The position numbers were made by a program, and so were the translations under genes. DNA of 64,000 nucleotides from NCBI RefSeq assembly GCF_001182895.1, contig NZ_LFQR01000058.1:1-64000 (forward strand), in the 5' to 3' direction. This document shows positions 17,710 to 32,333 of this stretch, in pieces; within the stretch, counting starts at the first letter, position 1, and each line of letters begins with the position of its first letter. This DNA comes from Frateuria defendens (GTDB taxonomy: Bacteria > Pseudomonadota > Gammaproteobacteria > Xanthomonadales > Rhodanobacteraceae). The notes beneath the pieces are model-generated. The model was not told where the DNA came from, did not search any database, and saw nothing but the letters and a program-made list of their open reading frames with translations.

Positions 17710-18446
17710 GCCTTGCGCCCCCTCGTGCGCAGCGATGCGGCGATACGCGGAATGTCGCGACGGTAATAGCACAGCCCGGCCAGGCAAAGCAGTTGCAGTC
17801 CGGACAGGGCGCCGACATAGGCGTAGGGCAGGGGCTTGATGAACTCGACCAGCAGGCGGAAGGCCAGGTAGCCGATCATGAAGGCACGGAAGCGGTCGCC
17901 GGGGTGGCCCAGCGCGTGGCGGTAGCGGTGGATCAACCCGTATTGCGCGAGCAGGAAGGCGATCTCGTAGAGCTGGGTGGGATGCCGCGCCACTCCGTCG
18001 CCGAAATCGACACCCCACGGCAGCGAGGTCGGGTTGCCGTAGGTGTGATCGTCCAGCCCGGCGAGGAAGCAGCCGATGCGGCCGATGCACATGCCCACGG
18101 TCAACGGAAGCACGAAGGCGTCGCCGGTCGAGCGCCGCACGCCGGCGATGCGCTTGGCGAGCTCCACGCCCACCAGGCCGCCGAGCAGGGCGCCGATGAT
18201 GGACTTGCCCTCCAGCAGGTGGCCGAGATCGGGAAAATCGGCGAAGGCCCGCAGCGGGTCGTCCAGCCAGAACGCGAGCTTGGCGCCCAGCGCCGCGCCC
18301 ACGATGGCGCCGACGCCGACCGACACCACGTCGTCCTCGCGCTCGAAGGCGGCGGGCGCCAGCCGCTTGCGGGTCCACAGGAAAGTGCGCAAGCCGGCCG
18401 CGTAGGCCAGCATCTCGAACACGGTATGCAGGGCGACGGGCGGCAT
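17694..18446 (-). CDS. Lgt-like (prolipoprotein diacylglyceryl transferase family) membrane protein
   Basis: A 250-residue protein with about six to seven membrane helices. It shows the Lgt family pattern: SIIGALLGGLVGVELAKR near residues 85-100, GRIGCFLAGL near 140 and RHPTQLYEI near 175. In housekeeping Lgt the equivalent of GRIGCF is GRIGNF with a nearby essential Glu; here Asn is Cys and the segment reads LDDHTYG, as in Lgt paralogs of unknown substrate. The true lgt is expected elsewhere in the genome. It lies 13 bp after the oxygenase and overlaps the radical SAM gene, so all are one operon. Confidence 0.82.
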   Translation of the reverse strand: MPPVALHTVFEMLAYAAGLRTFLWTRKRLAPAAFEREDDVVSVGVGAIVGAALGAKLAFWLDDPLRAFADFPDLGHLLEGKSIIGALLGGLVGVELAKRIAGVRRSTGDAFVLPLTVGMCIGRIGCFLAGLDDHTYGNPTSLPWGVDFGDGVARHPTQLYEIAFLLAQYGLIHRYRHALGHPGDRFRAFMIGYLAFRLLVEFIKPLPYAYVGALSGLQLLCLAGLCYYRRDIPRIAASLRTRGRKAWEPR

Positions 18447-18459
18447 CGGCGCGCCCGGG

Positions 18460-19155
18460 TCAGTCCCGGTGCGCGGCGTTACGGTCGCGGTCGGCGCCGA
18501 AGCGGCGGTCCAGCGAGCCGAACAGCTTCTTGAAGACGCGCGAGAACTTGCCGCGCTTGGTCTTGCGCAGCTTCTCCTCCTCGCTGGTGAGCCAGGCCAC
18601 CTGGATCACCCGGCGCTCGCCCTCGTAGGGCAGGTGGCCGTGGAAGGAGTTGTCGCAGCGCTTGAACACGGCGAACTCGCCGTACAGCGGCTTGAGTTCG
18701 GGCGCCAGCAGGGCGTCGATGTCGTCGATCTTGCCGAGGAAGCGCAGGCAGCCGTCGCTGCTGTCCGGCCACATCGGGTTCAGGTAGAGCAGGGCGGTGG
18801 CGACCTTGGAGCGGCTGTCGGTGTGGATGGTGCCGTGGCGCTTGTTGAGCGAGCGGCACAGCGTCACCAGGGTCGGGTAGTCGCCGAGGTTGGCGATGCC
18901 CAGGCGCTTGCCGATCGCGTCGGCGAACTCGGGCGCGGTCAGGCCTTCCACCAGCGCGTTGACCGAGGGGCCGCAGTCGCTCGGGTCGTAGGGGAAGAAG
19001 CCGGCGCCCGCATAGCGGGGAAAGTCGCGGTCCAGGTCGCTGCGCGCCTCGTCCGGCAGCTGGCCGTGCGCCACCAGGAACGGGAACGGCTCCAGCCGGA
19101 CCTCGGTGTCGGGACGATCGAGGCGGGCGGGGTCGAGCAGTACGGTGGCGAGCAT
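18460..19155 (-). CDS. Fe(II)/2-oxoglutarate-dependent oxygenase
   Basis: A 231-residue protein with the facial triad of the 2OG-Fe(II) superfamily: HTD in GTIHTDSRSKVATALLYLN (about residue 115), a distal His in NSFHGH (about 173) and the 2OG-binding Arg in ERRVIQVAW (about 184). The C-terminus is basic. It is the first gene of the minus-strand operon with the Lgt-like, radical SAM and small membrane proteins, and is divergent from carA. A hydroxylase in a lipid-enzyme operon suggests acyl chain or head-group oxidation, but the substrate is not known. Confidence 0.85.
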   Translation of the reverse strand: MLATVLLDPARLDRPDTEVRLEPFPFLVAHGQLPDEARSDLDRDFPRYAGAGFFPYDPSDCGPSVNALVEGLTAPEFADAIGKRLGIANLGDYPTLVTLCRSLNKRHGTIHTDSRSKVATALLYLNPMWPDSSDGCLRFLGKIDDIDALLAPELKPLYGEFAVFKRCDNSFHGHLPYEGERRVIQVAWLTSEEEKLRKTKRGKFSRVFKKLFGSLDRRFGADRDRNAAHRD

Positions 19156-19265
19156 GGAGTGTCGGTATCCGGCACGGAAATCGGGGGCAGTTTAACGCCA
19201 TTGTCATGCCGGGGCGTTTTCGCGCGTTGGCGGCGGCTGCGACCGCGTGTTCATGCTCCATCCGG

Positions 19266-19294
19266 TGGACAAAAAGGGGCGTCGCACCTATCAT
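19266..19294 (+). promoter_or_regulatory. Sigma-70-type promoter of carAB
   Basis: TGGACA (19266-19271) and TATCAT (19289-19294) are separated by exactly 17 bp and lie about 95 bp upstream of carA. Confidence 0.7.
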
Positions 19295-19322
19295 TGTTTC
19301 CCGCCCGAGACTTCCACGACCC

Positions 19323-19362
19323 AAGGTCCACAAGCCTGCTTCCGCAGCGGCTTGCGGACCTT
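19323..19362 (+). promoter_or_regulatory. carA leader hairpin
   Basis: AAGGTCC/GGACCTT and CAAGCC/GGCTTG form a two-part stem across one mismatch in the 5' leader. No U-run follows. It may act in attenuation or mRNA stability of carAB. Confidence 0.5.
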
Positions 19363-19388
19363 GCTGTACCTAAAAGGCGGCCATCCCC

Positions 19389-20516
19389 ATGCCCATTTCC
19401 GCTCTGCTCGCCCTCGAAGACGGCAGCGTGTTCCACGGCCACGCCGTGGGCGCTACCGGCGAAACCGTCGGCGAGGTGGTGTTCAACACCGCGATGACCG
19501 GCTACCAGGAGATCCTCACCGATCCCTCGTACGCGCGCCAGATCGTCACCCTCACTTACCCCCACATCGGCAACACCGGCGTCAACGCCGTCGATGCCGA
19601 ATCCACCGCGGTGCATGCCGCCGGCCTGATCGTGCGCGACGTGCCGCGCCTGGCCAGCAACTGGCGCAGCACGGAAAGCCTGCCCGATTACTTGAAGCGC
19701 CACGGCATCGTGGCGATCGCCGGCATCGACACGCGCCGGCTCACCCGCATCCTGCGCGACAAGGGCGCGCAGAACGGCTGCCTGGTGGCCGGCGAGAACC
19801 TCGACGTGGAGGCCGCGCTGGCCAAGGCGCGCGCCTGCCCGGGCCTGAACGGCATGGACCTGGCCAAGGTGGTCAGCGTCGACAAGCCCTACGGCTGGAC
19901 CGAGGGCGTGTACGACCTCGACCGCCAGGCCTTCAACCAGCCCGGGCGCCGCTTCAAGGTGGTGGCCTACGACTACGGCGTGAAGCACAACATCCTGCGC
20001 CTGCTCGCCGAACGCGGCTGCGACATCACCGTGGTGCCGGCGCAGACGAGCGCCGCCGAGGTGCTGGCGATGGCCCCCGACGGCGTGTTCCTCTCCAACG
20101 GCCCCGGCGACCCGGCGGCCTGCGACTACGCCATCGAGGCCACGCGCGTGTTCCTCGACCGGAAGATCCCGCTGTTCGGCATCTGCCTGGGCCACCAGAT
20201 CATGGGCCTGGCCGTGGGCGCCAGGACGCTCAAGATGAAGTTCGGCCACCACGGCGCCAACCATCCGGTGAAGGACCTGGACGACGGCCGCGTGCTGATC
20301 ACCTCGCAGAACCACGGCTTCGCGGTGGACCCGGGCACGCTGCCGGCCAACGTGCGCGTCACCCACACCTCGCTGTTCGACGGCTCGCTGCAGGGCTTCG
20401 CACTCACCGACCGCCCGGCGTTCTGCTTCCAGGGCCATCCGGAAGCGAGCCCCGGCCCGCACGACATCGATTACCTGTTCGACCGTTTCGCCACGCTGAT
20501 GCAGGAGACCCGCTGA
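19389..20516 (+). CDS. carA: Carbamoyl phosphate synthase small subunit
   Basis: CarA is the glutamine amidotransferase subunit that feeds ammonia to CarB for arginine and pyrimidine synthesis. The 375-residue protein has the N-terminal CPSase domain ([18 protein letters not shown]) and a class I glutaminase domain with the nucleophile Cys in [12 protein letters not shown] (about residue 263) and the His/Glu pair near the end ([11 protein letters not shown]). It is followed after one base by carB. Confidence 0.99.
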   Translation: MPISALLALEDGSVFHGHAVGATGETVGEVVFNTAMTGYQEILTDPSYARQIVTLTYPHIGNTGVNAVDAESTAVHAAGLIVRDVPRLASNWRSTESLPDYLKRHGIVAIAGIDTRRLTRILRDKGAQNGCLVAGENLDVEAALAKARACPGLNGMDLAKVVSVDKPYGWTEGVYDLDRQAFNQPGRRFKVVAYDYGVKHNILRLLAERGCDITVVPAQTSAAEVLAMAPDGVFLSNGPGDPAACDYAIEATRVFLDRKIPLFGICLGHQIMGLAVGARTLKMKFGHHGANHPVKDLDDGRVLITSQNHGFAVDPGTLPANVRVTHTSLFDGSLQGFALTDRPAFCFQGHPEASPGPHDIDYLFDRFATLMQETR

Positions 20517-20517
20517 G

Positions 20518-23741
<3,224 letters not shown>

Positions 23742-23745
<4 letters not shown>

Positions 23746-24218
23746 ATCGCGTCCCCATCACCAAAGCCGGTTCGGAACGCCTGCGGGCCGAGCTGGATCG
23801 ACTGAAGTCCGTCGAGCGCCCGCGCATCATCGCCGCCATCGCAGAGGCGCGCGCGCACGGCGACCTGAAGGAAAACGCCGAGTACCACGCCGCGCGCGAG
23901 CAGCAGAGCTTCACCGAGGGACGCATCGCCGAGCTGGAAGCGGCGCTGTCCACGGCGGAAGTGATCGACGTGGTGCGCCTGGGCGCGGGCAGCAAGGTGG
24001 TGTTCGGCGCCACCGTGGAGCTGGAGGACGAGGACAGTGGCGAGACGGTGACCTACCAGATCGTCGGCGACCTCGAGGCCGATATCAAGCGGCGCATGAT
24101 CGCGGTGTCCTCGCCCATCGCGCGCGCGATGATCGGCAAGACCGAGGGCGACAGCTTCGAGTTCCAGGCGCCGAACGGCGTGAAGCATTACGGCATCATC
24201 GGCGTGCGCTACGAGTGA
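23742..24218 (+). CDS. greA: Transcription elongation factor GreA
   Basis: GreA rescues backtracked RNA polymerase by stimulating transcript cleavage. The 158-residue product has the N-terminal coiled coil with the acidic tip ([20 protein letters not shown], about residues 36-55) and the C-terminal FKBP-like domain. The ATG overlaps the carB stop (ATGA), so it is co-expressed with carAB, a known arrangement in Gammaproteobacteria. Confidence 0.98.
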
Positions 24219-24310
24219 GCGGGCGGGGCGCGGAGCCTTCGGGCTTCGCGCCTGGCCGAGCGGGCGGTCGCCGCACCGGACTTGCCGCCATCGCCGGGCA
24301 AACGCCGGGC

Positions 24311-24339
24311 AACAAAAAAGGGCCGCTCTCGCGGCCCTT
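24311..24339 (-). terminator. Rho-independent terminator of rpmJ
   Basis: A 9-bp stem AAGGGCCGC/GCGGCCCTT with a 4-nt loop; on the minus strand it is followed by TTTTTT-G. On the plus strand the same stem lies about 100 bp after greA and could act weakly in both directions. Confidence 0.75.
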
Positions 24340-24363
24340 CTTCGTGGCGCATCGCAGCTGTGA

Positions 24364-24489
24364 TCAGCGCTGACGAGCCTTGAAACGCGGGTTGCTCTTG
24401 CAGATCACGAACACCTTGCCGCGACGGCGCACAACCTTGCAGTCGCGATGCCGCTGCTTGGCGGACTTCAAAGAGGAAAGCACCTTCAC
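24364..24489 (-). CDS. rpmJ: 50S ribosomal protein L36 (zinc-less type)
   Basis: A 41-residue basic protein reading [18 protein letters not shown], then [20 protein letters not shown], ending RQR. It matches the longer ykgO-like L36 paralog, which lacks the full Cys/His zinc set of the 38-residue form. The start is GTG, preceded by AGGAGCT. It lies 64 bp downstream of the lysR stop and ends in its own terminator. In Xanthomonadales this form is a standard L36 gene. Confidence 0.92.
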   Translation of the reverse strand: MKVLSSLKSAKQRHRDCKVVRRRGKVFVICKSNPRFKARQR

Positions 24490-24553
24490 GGCCAGCTCCT
24501 AAGAACAAATAGGGAAAACACAAGCTGGCTAGTATAGCCGGCCCATTGACAGC

Positions 24554-25465
24554 TCACAAGCCCATGGCGGCCTTGGCGCCGCTCAGGGTCTCGAGGAAGC
24601 GCGCCACCACCGCCGAGTCGTCGTCGCGGCGGCTCGCCGCGGCGAGCAGGAGATAGGCGTCCGGGTCCTCCAGCGGCACGTAGCTTACTCCGGCCAGGCG
24701 CACGACTTGCATGGTGGCGGGCACCAGTGCCAGGCCCATGCCGGCGGCCACCAGGGCGATCACGCCGTTGAGCTGCTGCGCCTGCTGGTGGATGTGCGGG
24801 TGGAAGCCGGCCCGGGCGGCCAACTGCACCAGGCGGTCGTAGAGCGTCGGGGCCAGCTCCCGCGGTTGGATCACGAAGCCCTCGCCGGCGGCTTCGTCCA
24901 GGCGCAGGCTGGAGCGCCCGGCCAGCGGATGTCCGGAGGGCAGGGCGAGCAGCAGGCGTTCGCGGTCGATCATGTGCAGGCGCAGGGCGCGCGCATCCGC
25001 TTCGTGGCGGGGGAGGTCGCGGACGAAGCCAAGGTCGATCTCCCCGGCGCGCAGCGCGGCGAACTGGTCCTCCGTGTACATCTCGTGCAGCCGCACGCGC
25101 ACGTTGGGCGCCAGCTCGCCGAAGCGCAGCAGCGTTCGCGGCAGGGTCGGGTGGAACGACACCGAAACGGTGTAGGCGAGCCGCAGCTGTCCGTTGAAGC
25201 CGGCGGCGGTTTCGCTCACCAGGCTGCGCATCTCCTCCGCCTTGGCGAGGATCTGCCGCGCCTGCTCGAGCAGCACCGAGCCGGCCTCGGTCAGCGCCAC
25301 GTTGCGCCGGTCGCGGTCGAACAGCCGCACGCCGAGGTCGAGCTCCAGCGCCTGGATCTGCTGGGAGAGTGGCGGCTGCGAGATGTGCAGGCGCTGCGCG
25401 GCGCGGGTGAAGCTGAGCTCTTCCGCGACCGTCACGAAGTAGCGCAGTTGGCGGAGATCGAACAT
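24554..25465 (-). CDS. LysR-family transcriptional regulator
   Basis: A 303-residue LTTR with an N-terminal winged helix (LRQLRYFVTVAEELSFTRAA, then SQPPLSQQIQALE) and a two-lobe substrate-binding domain from about residue 90. It resembles regulators of aromatic or fatty acid catabolism (BenM/CatM-like length and the LRLDE segment). It sits downstream of, and on the same strand as, the fadH-like gene, separated by an unusually AT-rich promoter. Targets are not provable from sequence. Confidence 0.93.
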   Translation of the reverse strand: MFDLRQLRYFVTVAEELSFTRAAQRLHISQPPLSQQIQALELDLGVRLFDRDRRNVALTEAGSVLLEQARQILAKAEEMRSLVSETAAGFNGQLRLAYTVSVSFHPTLPRTLLRFGELAPNVRVRLHEMYTEDQFAALRAGEIDLGFVRDLPRHEADARALRLHMIDRERLLLALPSGHPLAGRSSLRLDEAAGEGFVIQPRELAPTLYDRLVQLAARAGFHPHIHQQAQQLNGVIALVAAGMGLALVPATMQVVRLAGVSYVPLEDPDAYLLLAAASRRDDDSAVVARFLETLSGAKAAMGL

Positions 25466-25505
25466 ATATAAATTTCGGATAAATGCTCGGGGAAATATAT
25501 ATTGG
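25461..25505 (-). promoter_or_regulatory. AT-rich promoter/operator region of lysR
   Basis: An AT-rich island in otherwise GC-rich DNA begins inside the lysR start and contains ATATATAAATTTC and GGAAATATATAT, an imperfect dyad of the kind bound by LysR regulators for autoregulation. The next 185 bp toward fadH hold only pyrimidine-rich tracts, with CCCCCTCCCCCTTGG-like runs occurring twice. Confidence 0.45.
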
Positions 25506-25690
25506 ATTCGAGGCCGGGGCGCTCTTATCCTTTGTTCGTCCCGCCACTCCCCCTCCCCCTTGGTGGCGGTGACCCTCGCCCCGTCGGCGACGCTCTTCCC
25601 CCGGTACTCGGCTTTCCCCCTCCCCCTTGGCCAGTACCGATGCGTCGTCGGCGGGGCGCTTCCCTATCTGCGCCCTGCCGCAAGGTCGCC

Positions 25691-27743
<2,053 letters not shown>

Positions 27744-27871
27744 TGGAACCTGGTCGGCCGAGGCGTCAAGGTGCGGCGCAGCGAGTGCGGCCGGGGTGAC
27801 TCGTGGCGTGCGTGGGCCGCCCGCCGCCGACGCGCTACCATGTCGGTTTGCCTTGCCCGCCAGGAGAAACC

Positions 27872-28552
27872 ATGAACCGTGCCGCGCCCGTTCCCGTGCT
27901 GACCATCGACGGCCCCTCGGGGTCGGGGAAGGGGACCGTGAGCCGGCTGGTGGCCGAGCGGCTGGGCTGGCGGATGCTGGATTCCGGTGCGCTGTACCGC
28001 GCGATCGGCTACGCCGCGGGCATGGCCGACCTGGACCTGTCCGACGCCGAGGCGATGACCCGCTGCGCGCAGACCACCAAGATCCGCTTCCATCCCAGCG
28101 CGGACGGCCACGACACCCATATCTTTGTCAACGGCCACGACGCGACCGACGAACTGCGCACCGAAACGGCCGGTGCGGCGGCCTCGGCGATCGCCTCGAT
28201 TCCCTCGGTGCGTCAAGCACTTGTGGAGCTTCAGCTGAGTTTCCGCAAGGCGCCGGGGCTGGTCGCCGACGGGCGCGACATGGGCACCGTGATCTTCCCC
28301 GACGCGCCGTTCAAGGTGTTCCTCACCGCCAGCGCCGCCGAGCGTGCGCGCAGGCGGCATAAGCAGTTGAAAGAAAAGGGGCTCAAGGTTACACTTACAG
28401 ACCTTCAGCGCGAGATTGAAGCGCGTGACGCCCGCGATGCATCGCGGACCGTGGCGCCGCTCAAGCCCGCCCCCGACGCGGTACTGCTGGATACCACCGG
28501 CATGCCGATCGAGGACGTGGTCGCGAACGTATTGACCGTCGTGCAGCGGTAA
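27872..28552 (+). CDS. cmk: Cytidylate kinase
   Basis: Cmk phosphorylates CMP and dCMP. The 226-residue product has the P-loop [16 protein letters not shown] at residues 12-27, the CMP-binding [14 protein letters not shown], and [16 protein letters not shown] near residue 132. The start is supported by RBS CAGGAGA 5 nt upstream. It precedes rpsA, the usual arrangement. Confidence 0.97.
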   Translation: MNRAAPVPVLTIDGPSGSGKGTVSRLVAERLGWRMLDSGALYRAIGYAAGMADLDLSDAEAMTRCAQTTKIRFHPSADGHDTHIFVNGHDATDELRTETAGAAASAIASIPSVRQALVELQLSFRKAPGLVADGRDMGTVIFPDAPFKVFLTASAAERARRRHKQLKEKGLKVTLTDLQREIEARDARDASRTVAPLKPAPDAVLLDTTGMPIEDVVANVLTVVQR

Positions 28553-28575
28553 CCTGGCCGCCGACGGACTTGGTG

Positions 28576-28593
28576 CCCCTGCCGCGGCAGGGG
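28576..28593 (+). promoter_or_regulatory. Hairpin in the rpsA leader
   Basis: CCCCTGC-CGCG-GCAGGGG forms a 7-bp stem between cmk and rpsA. S1 represses its own translation in E. coli through leader hairpins; this could be the local equivalent, but the structure alone does not prove it. Confidence 0.4.
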
Positions 28594-28717
28594 AGCGTGG
28601 TAACGGTGCCGATGGGGCCAGCCCCCGAGACACCCACAACCGGTGGGCCGCTTTCCCTTTGCGCATACATCCGACGGCGCGCATCGGGCACGGCCTTTTC
28701 TCATTTCTGGAATCAAC

Positions 28718-30391
28718 ATGACCGAAAGTTTTGCCGAGCTGTTTGAACAGAGCCAGCAGGCCATTGCCAAGCTGAAGCCGGGTGCCATCGTCACCGGCAT
28801 CGTGGTGGAAATCCGCAACGACGTCGTCGTGATCAACGCCGGCCTCAAGAGCGAAGGCATCGTCCCCATCGAGCAGTTCAAGAACGAGGACGGCTCGCTG
28901 GAAGTGCAGGTAGGCGACGAGGTGAAGGTTGCCCTCGACGCCCTGGAGGACGGCTTCGGCGAGACCAAGCTCTCCCGCGAGAAGGCCAAGCGTTCCATGG
29001 TGTGGGACGAGCTGGAAGAGGCCTTCGACAAGGAGGCGACCATCTCCGGCAAGATCTCCGGCAAGGTCAAGGGCGGCTTCACCGTCGACATCAAGGACGT
29101 CCGCGCATTCCTGCCGGGCTCGCTGGTCGACGTGCGTCCGGTCCGTGACCCGGTCTACCTCGAGGGCAAGGACCTCGAGTTCAAGATCATCAAGCTGGAC
29201 CGTAAGCGCAACAACGTGGTGGTCAGCCGCCGCGCCGTCGTCGAGACCGAGTTCTCCGAGGAGCGCGAGAAGCTGATGGAGCGCCTGACCGAGGGCGCGG
29301 TGGTCAAGGGCGTGGTGAAGAACCTCACCGACTACGGCGCGTTCGTGGACCTGGGCGGCATCGACGGCCTGCTGCACATCACCGACATGGCGTGGAAGCG
29401 CGTGCGCCATCCGTCCGAGGTGGTCAACGTCGGCGACGAGCTGGAAGTGCGTGTGCTCAAGTACGACCGCGAGCGTAACCGCGTGTCGCTGGGCCTCAAG
29501 CAGCTGGGCGACGATCCGTGGGTCAACATCTCGCGTCGCTACCCGGTCGGCAGCCGCCTGTTCGGCAAGGTCTCCAACGTCACCGACTACGGCTGCTTCG
29601 TCGAGATCGAGCCGGGCGTCGAGGGCCTGGTCCATGTGTCCGAGATGGACTGGACCAACAAGAACGTCAACCCGGCCAAGGTGGTGCAGGTCGGCGACGA
29701 GACCGAGGTGATGGTGCTGGACGTGGACGAAGAGCGTCGCCGCATCTCGCTGGGCATCAAGCAGACCCGCTCCAACCCGTGGGAAGCCTTCGCCGCCATG
29801 CACAAGAAGGGCGACAAGGTCTCCGGCCAGATCAAGTCGATCACCGACTTCGGCATCTTCATCGGCCTGGACGGCGGCATCGACGGCCTGGTGCACCTGT
29901 CCGACATCTCCTGGCAGGCCTCCGGCGAAGACCTGGTGCGCAACTTCAAGAAGGGCGACGAGGTCGAGGCCGTGGTGCTGGCGGTGGATCCGGAGCGCGA
30001 GCGCATCTCGCTCGGCATCAAGCAGATGGAGCAGGACCCGCTCGGCCAGTTCATGGCGCTCAACACCCGCGGCACCATCGTCAACGGCACCGTGAAGGAA
30101 GTGGACGCCAAGGGTGCGCTGATCGACCTGGGCGAGGGCGTGGAAGGCTATCTGCGCGCCAACGACATCGCCAAGGAGCGCATCGACGACGCCACCCAGC
30201 ACCTGAAGGTGGGCGACAAGGTCGAGGCCAAGTTCATCGGCACCGACCGCAAGAGCCGTCAGCTGCAGCTCTCCATCCGCGCCAAGGACGAAGAGGAACT
30301 GCAGGACGCCATGGCCGAATACTCCTCGGCCAGCGGTGGCACGACCAAGCTCGGCGCGCTGCTCAAGGAGCAGCTCAACAAGGCCGACTGA
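28718..30391 (+). CDS. rpsA: 30S ribosomal protein S1
   Basis: S1 binds mRNA and brings it to the 30S subunit. The 557-residue protein contains six S1 (OB-fold) repeats, seen as recurring GAIV(T/K)G starts and LSDISW- or ITDMAW-type strands, for example [20 protein letters not shown] near residue 205 and [20 protein letters not shown] near 378. The start at MTESFAELF is family-conserved. ihfB follows beyond a strong hairpin. Confidence 0.99.
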   Translation: MTESFAELFEQSQQAIAKLKPGAIVTGIVVEIRNDVVVINAGLKSEGIVPIEQFKNEDGSLEVQVGDEVKVALDALEDGFGETKLSREKAKRSMVWDELEEAFDKEATISGKISGKVKGGFTVDIKDVRAFLPGSLVDVRPVRDPVYLEGKDLEFKIIKLDRKRNNVVVSRRAVVETEFSEEREKLMERLTEGAVVKGVVKNLTDYGAFVDLGGIDGLLHITDMAWKRVRHPSEVVNVGDELEVRVLKYDRERNRVSLGLKQLGDDPWVNISRRYPVGSRLFGKVSNVTDYGCFVEIEPGVEGLVHVSEMDWTNKNVNPAKVVQVGDETEVMVLDVDEERRRISLGIKQTRSNPWEAFAAMHKKGDKVSGQIKSITDFGIFIGLDGGIDGLVHLSDISWQASGEDLVRNFKKGDEVEAVVLAVDPERERISLGIKQMEQDPLGQFMALNTRGTIVNGTVKEVDAKGALIDLGEGVEGYLRANDIAKERIDDATQHLKVGDKVEAKFIGTDRKSRQLQLSIRAKDEEELQDAMAEYSSASGGTTKLGALLKEQLNKAD

Positions 30392-30414
30392 CCGTCGGTT
30401 CGCAAGAAGCCTGA

Positions 30415-30444
30415 AGCGGGGCGGCGGTCGTTCGCCGCCCCGCT
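30415..30444 (+). terminator. Hairpin between rpsA and ihfB
   Basis: A perfect 12-bp stem (AGCGGGGCGGCG and its complement) with loop GTCGTT follows 23 nt after rpsA. Only a short GTTT comes after it, so it is likely a partial terminator that lowers ihfB read-through. Confidence 0.65.
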
Positions 30445-30470
30445 GTTTCACGTCAAGGACATAGGGGACC

Positions 30471-30770
30471 ATGACCAAATCCGAATTGATCGAGGCGCTC
30501 GCGCGGCGTCAGACCCATCTTGCATTTGGTGACGTGGAGCTCGCGGTCAAAAGCCTGATTGAGCAGATGAGCCAGGCCCTGTCGCACGGCGAACGTATCG
30601 AGATTCGTGGTTTCGGCAGCTTCTCCCTGCATTACCGGCCGCCGCGCATGGGGCGCAACCCCAAGACCGGCGATGCGGTGGCCTTGCCCGGCAAGCATGT
30701 CCCGCATTTCAAGCCCGGCAAGGAACTGCGCGAGCGCGTGAACCAGTCGGTGCAGCTCCAGGACGCCTGA
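30471..30770 (+). CDS. ihfB: Integration host factor subunit beta
   Basis: A 99-residue DNA-bending protein of the HU/IHF family. It has [11 protein letters not shown] at the N-terminus, the beta-arm RNPKTGDAV (about residues 61-70) with the Pro that intercalates into the minor groove, and [14 protein letters not shown] at the C-terminus. Position after rpsA and the sequence fit the beta subunit rather than HU. Confidence 0.97.
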   Translation: MTKSELIEALARRQTHLAFGDVELAVKSLIEQMSQALSHGERIEIRGFGSFSLHYRPPRMGRNPKTGDAVALPGKHVPHFKPGKELRERVNQSVQLQDA

Positions 30771-30900
30771 GTGTCCGTTCCGAATTATCCGAGGCAGGCG
30801 GCGCGAGCCGGTCCTGCCTTCTTTTTTGTCCGTCGCGCGGCGCTTGGCGGGCCGGGCAGCGCCTGTGCCGGTCTTCCGCATTCGGGTAAAGTCCGCTTCT

Positions 30901-31164
30901 ATGCGACTGCTTGCCTTGCTCATTCTCCTGTTGTCGATCGGCGCCGGCGTGGTGGTCGGCGCGCTCAATGCCGATCTCGTCGGCTACGACCTCGCCTTTG
31001 CGCAGGTGCAGTGGCCCAAGGGCGCGGCCTTGCTGGTGGCGCTGGTGTTCGGATGGCTGCTCGGCGGGCTGACCGCCTGGCTGGGCACCCGCCTCGGCCA
31101 TCGCCGTGCCCGCCGCCGGGCGCGCCGGGCCGAGTCGGGCAACGGTACGTCGGCGGGTCCATGA
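30901..31164 (+). CDS. lapA: Lipopolysaccharide assembly protein LapA
   Basis: LapA is a small inner-membrane partner of LapB in control of LPS synthesis. The 87-residue product has two membrane helices (about residues 2-20 and 41-62) joined by a short loop with NADLVGYDLAFAQ, and a very basic C-terminus. The ATG at 30901 is chosen because the upstream extension is not family-like. Its stop overlaps lapB by 4 nt. Confidence 0.9.
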   Translation: MRLLALLILLLSIGAGVVVGALNADLVGYDLAFAQVQWPKGAALLVALVFGWLLGGLTAWLGTRLGHRRARRRARRAESGNGTSAGP

Positions 31165-32333
31165 CGGCGCTCTATGTGATGGCACTGCTGGTGCCGGTCG
31201 CGTTCCTCAGCGGCTGGTTCGGCGCCCGGCGGGCGGTCGCGCACCGCTCGGGCATGCGCGTGAGCGAGTTTTCCTCGGACTACTTCCGCGGCTTGAACTA
31301 CCTGCTCAACGAAGAGCAGGACAAGGCGATCGAGGTGTTCCTGCGATTGGCCGAATACAACCGCGACACGGTGGAGACGCATCTCGCGCTCGGCAACCTG
31401 TTCCGCCGCCGCGGCGAGGTGGACCGGGCGATCCGCCTGCACCAGCACCTGGTGTCGCGTCCGGGCCTGACCGACGCGATGAAGACGGTGGCGCTGCTGG
31501 AGCTGGGCGAGGACTACATGCGCGCCGGCCTGCTCGATCGCGCCGAGGCGCTGTTCTCCGACCTGGTGGCGATGGACGCGCACGCACCCTCGGCACTGCG
31601 CCACCTGGTGGCGATCTACCAGCACGAGCGCGACTGGCACAAGGCGATCGACCACGCGCGCCGGCTCGAGGCAATGACCGGCGAGAGCGAAGCGCCGATG
31701 ATCGCGCAGTTCTACTGCGAGCTGGCCGACCGCGCGCGGCAGCACGGCGCCCGCGCCGAGGCGCGCGAGCACCTGCAGCAGGCCTTCCAGTGCCAGCCCG
31801 ACTGCGTGCGCGCCTACATGCTCACCGGCCGCCTGCATGCGGAAGCGGGCGAGCACGTCGAGGCGGCGGAGGCCTACGAAGCGGCGGTGGCGGCCGACGT
31901 CGCCTTCGTGCCGGAGATCTTGCCGCCGCTGCTCGACAGCTACGCGCGCACCGGGCAGATGGCGCGGGCCGAGCGCTTCCTGCGCGACATCCTGACCCGC
32001 TACCACGGCATCTCGCCGGTGCTCGCGCTGGCGCACCTGTACGAACAGCGCGACGGCGAGCGCACGGCGGTCGAGTTCCTCACCTCGCAGTTGCGCCAGC
32101 GTCCTTCGGTGCGTGGCCTGATGGCCCTGATCGATGCCACCATGGACAAGGTGGAGGGCGAGGCGAGGGAGAACTTCCTGATCCTGCGCGATCTCACCCG
32201 CAAGCTGCTCGAGGGCCAGGCGATGTATCGCTGCAGCCGATGCGGCTTCGGCGCCAAGGCACACCACTGGCAGTGCCCGAGCTGCAAGAGCTGGGGCACG
32301 ATCCGGCCGATCCATGGCGTGGCGAATGAGTGA
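31161..32333 (+). CDS. lapB: Lipopolysaccharide assembly protein LapB
   Basis: LapB (YciM) adjusts LpxC degradation and so LPS amount. The 390-residue protein has an N-terminal membrane anchor (residues 3-18), about nine TPR units built on motifs such as YLLNEEQDKAIEVFLRLAEY, and a C-terminal rubredoxin-like metal domain (CSRCGFGAKAHHWQCPSCKS). It begins within the lapA stop (ATGA) and overlaps the start of the next gene, so it heads a tightly coupled envelope operon. Confidence 0.97.
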   Translation: MTALYVMALLVPVAFLSGWFGARRAVAHRSGMRVSEFSSDYFRGLNYLLNEEQDKAIEVFLRLAEYNRDTVETHLALGNLFRRRGEVDRAIRLHQHLVSRPGLTDAMKTVALLELGEDYMRAGLLDRAEALFSDLVAMDAHAPSALRHLVAIYQHERDWHKAIDHARRLEAMTGESEAPMIAQFYCELADRARQHGARAEAREHLQQAFQCQPDCVRAYMLTGRLHAEAGEHVEAAEAYEAAVAADVAFVPEILPPLLDSYARTGQMARAERFLRDILTRYHGISPVLALAHLYEQRDGERTAVEFLTSQLRQRPSVRGLMALIDATMDKVEGEARENFLILRDLTRKLLEGQAMYRCSRCGFGAKAHHWQCPSCKSWGTIRPIHGVANE

